Shown here piece after piece: positions 58,709-64,000 of a stretch of DNA of 64,000 nucleotides (position 1 is the stretch's first letter; the number at the start of each line of letters is the position of its first letter). This DNA comes from Deltaproteobacteria bacterium (GTDB lineage Bacteria > Desulfobacterota > GWC2-55-46), in the NCBI GenBank assembly GCA_015075075.1, contig JABTVA010000015.1, positions 1 through 64,000 of the forward strand. Direction: 5' to 3'. The notes beneath the pieces were generated by a model. It did no database searches. It was given only the letters and a program-made list of their open reading frames with translations, and was not told where the DNA came from. A program made the translations under genes and the position numbers.

Positions 58709-60118
58709 ATGCTCTCGAACCTCGTAAAAAACGGGCTTTGCAGGATTGTCGGAGAGGCTAACTGCTCTTTTTCCAGAGAGGAACTCCTCTGTTACTCCTA
58801 CGACGCCACGAATACGCTCCACCAGCCTGATGCCGTAGTATTCCCGTCAGGGCCCGAAGAGGTCTCTCTTATACTCAAGATGGCCAATTCCGAGGGCTTT
58901 CCGGTGATACCCAGGGGCGCGGGCACAGGTTTCTCCGGCGGGAGCCTACCGGTCGAAGGGGGTGTCGTAATCTCCTTCGAGCGGATGAGGAAGATACTTG
59001 AGATAGACACGGAAAACCTCGTGGCAGTCGTGGAGCCGGGGGTCGTCACATGGGACCTCCAGCAAAAGGCGGAAAAGCTCGGCCTCTTCTACCCGCCCGA
59101 CCCGTCGAGCCTCAAGTTCTCGACCATAGGCGGCAATATAGCCGAGTGCGCTGGCGGGCCCAGGGCCGTGAAATACGGCGTGACCAGGGACTACGTCCTC
59201 GGGCTCGAAGCCGTGCTCCCGACCGGCGAAATAATAAATACCGGCGTAAGGACCGCAAAAGGCGTTGTCGGCTACGACCTTACGAGGCTCCTCGTATGCT
59301 CGGAAGGCACGCTCGGGATAGTCACGAAGGCCGTCCTGAAACTCCTCCCCCTGCCTGAGGCAACAGTTACCATGCTGAGCCTTTTTTCGGACATGAGGGA
59401 CGCGGCAAGGGCGACCTCGGCCATAATAAAGTCCAGAATAATCCCCTCGACCCTCGAGATAATGGATAGCGTATCCATCAAGTGCGTGGAGGGGTTCGCG
59501 AAGACGGGGCTTCCGGACGCCGGGGCGCTTCTCCTCATAGAGGTGGACGGGCACAGGGCGGCCGTCGACGCCGAGGCCGAAGCTGTACGCAAGGTCTGCC
59601 TTGAGAGCGGGGCAAAGGAATTCAGGCGAGCTGCGGACAAAGACGAGGTAAAGGACCTCTGGAAGGCAAGGAGGGCCGTATCCGCCGCCCTCTACAAGGC
59701 CCGGCCCGGGAAGATAAACGAGGACATAGTGGTCCCGAGGTCGAGGATACCCGAGCTCGTCGAAGGGCTCAGGGGAATATCCGAAAGATACGGCGTCCTC
59801 ATTGCGAGCTTCGGACACGCCGGGGACGGGAACATCCACGTGAACATAATGCATGATAAGGAGACGCAGGCAGAGGCTGCCCTGTCCGCTGCCGAGGACG
59901 TCTTCAGGCTCGCCCTGAGCCTCGGCGGGACCATCTCCGGCGAGCACGGGGTGGGTCTTTCGAAGGCCCGCTACCTGGATATGGAACTTAAGCCGGAAGC
60001 GATAGCGGCCATGAGGAAGATTAAAGAGGCGTTCGACCCGAGAGGGATACTAAACCCCGGCAAGATTTTTCCCACTCCTCCAGGGCGCAAAGCAGCCGGG
60101 TCTGCCGTGGTATTATAG
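58709..60118 (+). CDS. glcD: GlcD, FAD-binding subunit of glycolate/lactate oxidase
   Basis: A 469-residue FAD-linked oxidase. ATG 58709 begins MLSNLVKNGL; the frame upstream is open but not family-like. VIPRGAGTGFSGGSLP (FAD loop), GLFYPPDPSSLKFSTIGGNIAECAGGPRAVKYG, GYDLTRLLVCSEGTLGIVT and SFGHAGDGNIHVNIM, SGEHGVGLSK are signature blocks. Forms a complex with the iron-sulfur subunit encoded next. Oxidises glycolate, D-lactate or another 2-hydroxy acid; the substrate cannot be read. Confidence 0.93.
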   Translation: MLSNLVKNGLCRIVGEANCSFSREELLCYSYDATNTLHQPDAVVFPSGPEEVSLILKMANSEGFPVIPRGAGTGFSGGSLPVEGGVVISFERMRKILEIDTENLVAVVEPGVVTWDLQQKAEKLGLFYPPDPSSLKFSTIGGNIAECAGGPRAVKYGVTRDYVLGLEAVLPTGEIINTGVRTAKGVVGYDLTRLLVCSEGTLGIVTKAVLKLLPLPEATVTMLSLFSDMRDAARATSAIIKSRIIPSTLEIMDSVSIKCVEGFAKTGLPDAGALLLIEVDGHRAAVDAEAEAVRKVCLESGAKEFRRAADKDEVKDLWKARRAVSAALYKARPGKINEDIVVPRSRIPELVEGLRGISERYGVLIASFGHAGDGNIHVNIMHDKETQAEAALSAAEDVFRLALSLGGTISGEHGVGLSKARYLDMELKPEAIAAMRKIKEAFDPRGILNPGKIFPTPPGRKAAGSAVVL

Positions 60119-60145
60119 TACTGTAGCGTTCCGGGCCGGTCCAGG

Positions 60146-61408
60146 ATGAAGCCGTTAGAACTTCTCAAGCACGAAATAGACAAATGCGTCCGCTGCGGCA
60201 CGTGCAGGTCTACCTGCCCGACCACAAAGGTCCTCGGGGTCGAGACCGCGTCCCCCAGGGGGCGCGTATCGCTTGTCTCCGCTTTCTCAAAAGGGGAGAT
60301 TGGACTTTCCGAGACCTACCTCAAGCACCTAAGGGAATGCACGCTCTGCGGGGCGTGCCGGACCAACTGCCCCAATTACGTGGACACAGTATCCATCTTC
60401 GCGGCGGCAAGGGCGGAGGCGGTTGAGAAGCAGGGCGTGCCTTTGGCAGCCTCGCTTGCCTTCAGGGGCCTCAAGGACTCTGGCGGCATCGTCGGCATTG
60501 GGCTCAAGATCGCGAGCAGGCTCCAGGGGCTTCTCTTCAAGGACGCCTCCGCCGGGCCAGGCCTGGTCTCGAGGTTTTCGTTGCCGCTCGTCGGAAACGG
60601 CAGGCTCGTGCCGCCCCTTGCAAAGACCTTCTTCCTCGACCTCCCTGAGATCAAGTCGCTCTCAGGGGCCGGGGAAGGGAACAGGCCCAGGGTCGCCTTC
60701 TACGCGGGCTGCGGCGTCAACTACCTCATGCCGTGGGTCGGGACAAAATCCATCGAGCTCATTAAAAGGGCAGGGGCCTGGGTAGAGGTCCCCGGAGGCC
60801 AGGCCTGCTGCGGCATGCCCGCATACGCGATGGGCGACCTCGCCTCCGCAAGGGAGATGGCGCTCAAAAACCTCGAAGCCCTGGAATCGTCAGGCGCGGA
60901 TTTCATAGCCACTTCGTGCGCCACCTGCGGGCACGGCCTGAAGGCCATAATGCCGGAGCTCCTCTCCGACGACCCGGCCCTCAAGCTCAGGGCGGAGAAG
61001 GTAGCGTCCAGAATAAGGGACATATCCGAGCTCCTTCTTAACGAACTCGGGTTCAGGGGCAAGGGGTGCGAAAGCGGACCGAAGACCATAGTCACCTACC
61101 ACGACCCGTGCCACCTCGGCAGGGCCCAGGGCTTGAGGGAAGAGCCGCGCGAGCTTATAAAGATGGGCAAAGGAACTGTCCTGAAAGAGATGAAACACCC
61201 CTGCCTCTGCTGCGGCCTCGGCGGCGGGCTCATGTACACGAATTACTAGCTCTCAATGGAGATAGCCGGGAAAAAGGCGGAGAACATAAAAAAGTCCGGC
61301 GCTGACGTCGTTGCCACCGCGTGCCCCGGCTGCATCATACAGCTCAAGGACGGCCTCCACAGGGCCGGCATCCAGACCGAAGTCAAACACGTCGTAGAGC
61401 TCCTGTAA
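60146..61408 (+). CDS. glcF: GlcF, iron-sulfur subunit of glycolate oxidase, in-frame TAG
   Basis: About 420 residues. Two 4Fe-4S motifs near the N-terminus (CVRCGTCRSTCP, CTLCGACRTNCP) and the cysteine-rich CCG domains (GGQACCGMPAY; PCLCCGLGGGLMYTNY). A TAG at 61247-61249 follows TNY. The same frame then continues LSMEIAGKKAENIKKSG and ATACPGCIIQLKDGLHRAG to a TAA at 61406-61408, with a length divisible by three. The expected residue is Glu (GAG to TAG, one substitution). Error, nonsense mutation or readthrough are all possible. Confidence 0.9.
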
Positions 61409-61420
61409 GACCGTTCAACA

Positions 61421-61607
61421 GGATCGCAGGGTACTTTTGAGAGAACCTTTTATAAAAAGGTTCTCTCAAACTCTCCAAAATTTTGAGTTTCCCGAGAGTC
61501 CCCTCAAAAGAGGGGACTCTCGGGAAAGAACTAAAAGTCTTTGATAGTCTGGGGAACTTTCTACAGAAAGGTTCCCCAGAAGCACTCTCGGCAACCTGTC
61601 GAACCGG
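61421..61607 (+). repeat. Repeat family 1, copy C
   Basis: Third copy of the triple-hairpin element: GAGAGAACCTTTTATAAAAAGGTTCTCTC, CCCGAGAGTCCCC/GGGGACTCTCGGG, GGGGAACTTTCT/AGAAAGGTTCCCC, with the same AAAGAACTAAAAGTCTTTGA linker. Outer GTTCAACAGG and CCTGTCGAAC are inverted copies. Arm sequences differ from copies A and B but both arms change together, so pairing is kept. Confidence 0.92.
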
Positions 61608-61646
61608 CCTTTTAGGGTGTTCATAACTCTCGGGGGTTATCTTCGA

Positions 61647-63732
61647 ATGACCTATTTGTATTCTGCATACAACCACCAGCCGGTCGGCATTCGACGGCAC
61701 GTCATGGAAGAGGCCTACCGGGACTCGTACTGGCCCTTCTTGAGGCGCCCTCAAGGCACCCGGAGATAAAGCCTATCGCTCCACAATACGGGTTTCGTTC
61801 GACTGGACAGCTGAGAAGCACCCGATACATAGAGCTTTACGTTCAATGGCGGCCTCCGGCAGGTCGAGATCATTGGCGGCTATTGATGACGGTCCTCTCG
61901 GTCATACCCGGGAGGACAGGGTGAGGCAGGTCACCTGCTGCTCCGAGAGGATCGAGGAGCTTTTTAATGTAAGGCCCAGGGGCATATGGCTGGCCGAACG
62001 CGTCTGGGAGCCCACGCACCCGAGCATCATAAAAAAGGCCGGGCTCGAATACCTGGTGGTTGACGATTACCACTTCGTCAAGGCCGGGCTTGAGAAGGAC
62101 GAGCTCGGCGGCTATTACACCACAGAGGACCAGGGCGACCTCATAAAGATATTCCCCGGGAACGAGGCGCTCCGGTATCTCATCCCGTTCAAGCCAGTCG
62201 AGAGCTTCGAGGAGTACATGCTCGGGATAAGGAACGGCTTTTTCAGGCGTGGGAACGCGGCCATATACGGCGATGACGGCGAGAAGTTCGGGGTCTGGCC
62301 CGGCACGAGGAAGTGGGTCTTCGAGGACGGCTGGCTTGAGAGGTTCTTCGAGGCCATAGAGAGGAACCTCGACTGGATAAGGCCATCGACCCTCGGAGGC
62401 TATCTCGACCACGAAGAACCGGTCGGTCATACCTATCTTCCCAATACGTCTTATATGGAGATGGGCGAGTGGGCGCTCCCGGCGGGCGCTTCAAGGGACT
62501 ACATGCGCCTTATAGAGGAGCTCGGACGGCTGGGCGAGACCGGCGGAAGGCTCAGGAGGTTTTTGCAGGGCGGCACCTGGAGGAACTTCCTGGCCAAGTA
62601 CCCGGAGTCGAACTGGATGCACAAACGGATGCTCATGGTGAGCAGCCGCCTTAAAAAGGCTTCGCGCGGCAAGGCAGGTCTGGATGAAGCCGAAAGGCGT
62701 CTATACCGGGCGCAGTGCAATGACGCGTACTGGCACGGGGTCTTCGGCGGGCTCTACCTTCCGCACCTCAGGACCGCTGTCTACGAGAACCTTATCCTTG
62801 CAGAGGACGCTGCCCTTGAAGGCCCCGGGAAAGGGGTAGAGATATCAGCGGCAGACCTGGACGCCGATAACCATGAAGAGGTCATTGTAAGGTCCTCGGA
62901 CCTGAGCGCCTTCCTGAGCCCCTTTAACGGCGGGGCTCTCTTCGAGCTCGACTACAGGCCCAGGGGCGTAAACCTCCAGAATACGCTTACGAGATACCAG
63001 GAAGGCTATCATTACAAGCTTGAGGCCTCGGGAAACGGGGATGAGAATAACGGGGCCAAATCCATACACGAGATGGTCAAGGTAAAGGAGGAGGGGCTCT
63101 TAAACTACTTGAAGTACGACCGGAACCGCCGGGCCTCTTTCATCGACCATTTCCTCGACGAAGGGCTCACACTGGATGAGTTCTATTCGCACGCATACCG
63201 GGAGCTTGGGGATTTCGCCTGGAAGAAGTACGAAAAGGAGCTCTTTCCCGGTAAGGTCGTGATGCAGAGGTCCGCATCCGCCCTGGGCGCCGCGCATACG
63301 GTCAAAAAGACCCTCTCTATCGACGGCGGCAACGCCCTTGTCATGGAGTATGAGGTGGGCGGAGGGGCGGCTATGGAGAAAGGCGGCCTCTTCGGCGTCG
63401 AGCTGAATCTCATCCTCCCGGGGTGCGACGGCCCGGCCTGCTGGTATGAATCCAATGTTGACCTTGTTAGCGACGGCATAGGCCTCGGGAGCAGGGGAAG
63501 GGCAGAAGGCATCGAGTCGCTCCGGCTCGTCGATTCATGGAAGGGTGTTGCCGTTTCTGTAGAGATCGACCGGCCCGCTACTCTCCTGAGATACCCTGTC
63601 CATACTGTCTCCCTTTCCGAGGGCGGTTTCGAGAAGATATACCAGGGCTCGTGCCTCCTTTTCCTCTTTCCTCCCGGGAGCGGTCCTCTCCGCCTGTCTT
63701 TCCGGCTTGCGGTCGAAGGCCTTTCAAGGTAG
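61647..63732 (+). CDS. GH57 family 4-alpha-glucanotransferase/amylase, frameshifted at 5' end
   Basis: About 695 residues. ATG 61647 begins MTYL and HNHQPVG-like text in shifted frames, with TGF, FDWTAEKHP and VEIIGG readable to about 61860; the rest is clean. GIWLAERVWEPTHPS contains the nucleophile glutamate and DDGEKFGVWPGTRKW the acid/base aspartate, matching 4-alpha-glucanotransferases of this family. C-terminal DUF1925 and DUF1926-type beta domains follow (DYRPRGVNLQNTLTRYQEGYHY). Acts on alpha-1,4-glucan; likely cytoplasmic, with a role in glycogen use. Confidence 0.88.
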
Positions 63733-63790
63733 ACCCGGCCAGCTGTACTGTGGTAAAAATAACGGTAAAAAGATTGTGGAGGGCGTTCCG

Positions 63791-64000
63791 ATGCCAGTAT
63801 CCCCGACCGTAGCCGAGAAGATAAAGGCGGTGAGGCTCGCCATCTTCGACGTGGACGGAGTGCTTACCGACGGGCGCATAATCTTCGACGCGCACGGGAC
63901 CGAGACCAAGTTCTTCGACGTGAAGGACGGGCACGGGATAAAGCTCCTCATGCGCTCGGGGATCGATGCCGCAATAATAACAGCCAGGCAATCGAAGGTG
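63791..64000 (+). CDS. kdsC: KdsC, KDO-8-phosphate phosphatase (5' part)
   Basis: First 70 codons of a HAD-family phosphatase; the gene runs past the right edge. ATG 63791 with GGAGG at 63778-63782. RLAIFDVDGVLTDGRIIFDA carries the catalytic DVD, followed by TKFFDVKDGHGIKLLMRSGIDAAIITAR, the KdsC signature. It makes KDO for lipopolysaccharide, which supports a Gram-negative host. Confidence 0.92.
   Translation, partial: MPVSPTVAEKIKAVRLAIFDVDGVLTDGRIIFDAHGTETKFFDVKDGHGIKLLMRSGIDAAIITARQSKV

Overview
The window is one stretch of a GC-rich Gram-negative chromosome with almost all genes on the + strand. Gene order and protein content fit a deltaproteobacterium (Desulfobacterota): pilMNOPQ followed by aroC-aroK-aroB, a Roadblock protein, an M24 peptidase and accBC; a complete rimP-nusA-ylxR-infB-DUF503-rbfA-nrnA-truB-rpsO-pnp block; and kdsC. 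The lineage call is inference from synteny and codon use. Isoleucine ATA and arginine AGG are strongly preferred despite the high GC. Many genes are coupled by ATGA, GTGA or TTGA start/stop overlaps.

Layout. 0-3.4 kb: end of folK, a YHS-like membrane-anchored protein, an LsrF-type aldolase, a zinc dehydrogenase and nadK. 3.6-14.2 kb: recN, an ArgA-like acetyltransferase, a PmbA/TldD protein, a Crp/Fnr regulator, an M23 peptidase, secA, argJ and a HEPN protein. 14.4-31.3 kb: a type IV pilus region with pilD, a pilS/pilR two-component pair, a perfect sigma-54 promoter, the minor pilin cluster (FimT/GspH-type, pilV, a giant pilW with fibronectin type III domains, pilX), an XRE regulator and pilMNOPQ. 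31.5-39.4 kb: aroC, aroK, aroB, small TPR and Roadblock proteins, an M24 peptidase, accB, accC and a lipoate/octanoyl ligase. 39.4-45.6 kb: a large TPR protein, a CCA-type nucleotidyltransferase, a cyclophilin, and two damaged minus-strand genes (cysteine-cluster protein, BON protein). 45.9-57.2 kb: the translation/RNA block and an M16 peptidase. 57.2-64 kb: an orphan OmpR-type regulator, glcD-glcF, a GH57 glucanotransferase and the start of kdsC.

Two features stand out beyond ordinary gene content. First, the gaps between genes carry at least five families of structured repeats of 85-220 bp. Several begin within a few bases of the upstream stop codon, and one begins around it. Second, the sigma-54-controlled minor pilin operon encodes a PilW with an extension of about 1,000 residues containing several fibronectin type III domains, with no PilY1 in view.

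A caution on quality. Many genes, including ones normally essential (nadK, aroC, pnp, rbfA), are broken by clusters of one-base insertions and deletions separated by flawless sequence. Several fall in short homopolymers. This looks more like locally poor consensus sequence than gene decay, so I report the full gene extents and mark the broken segments.
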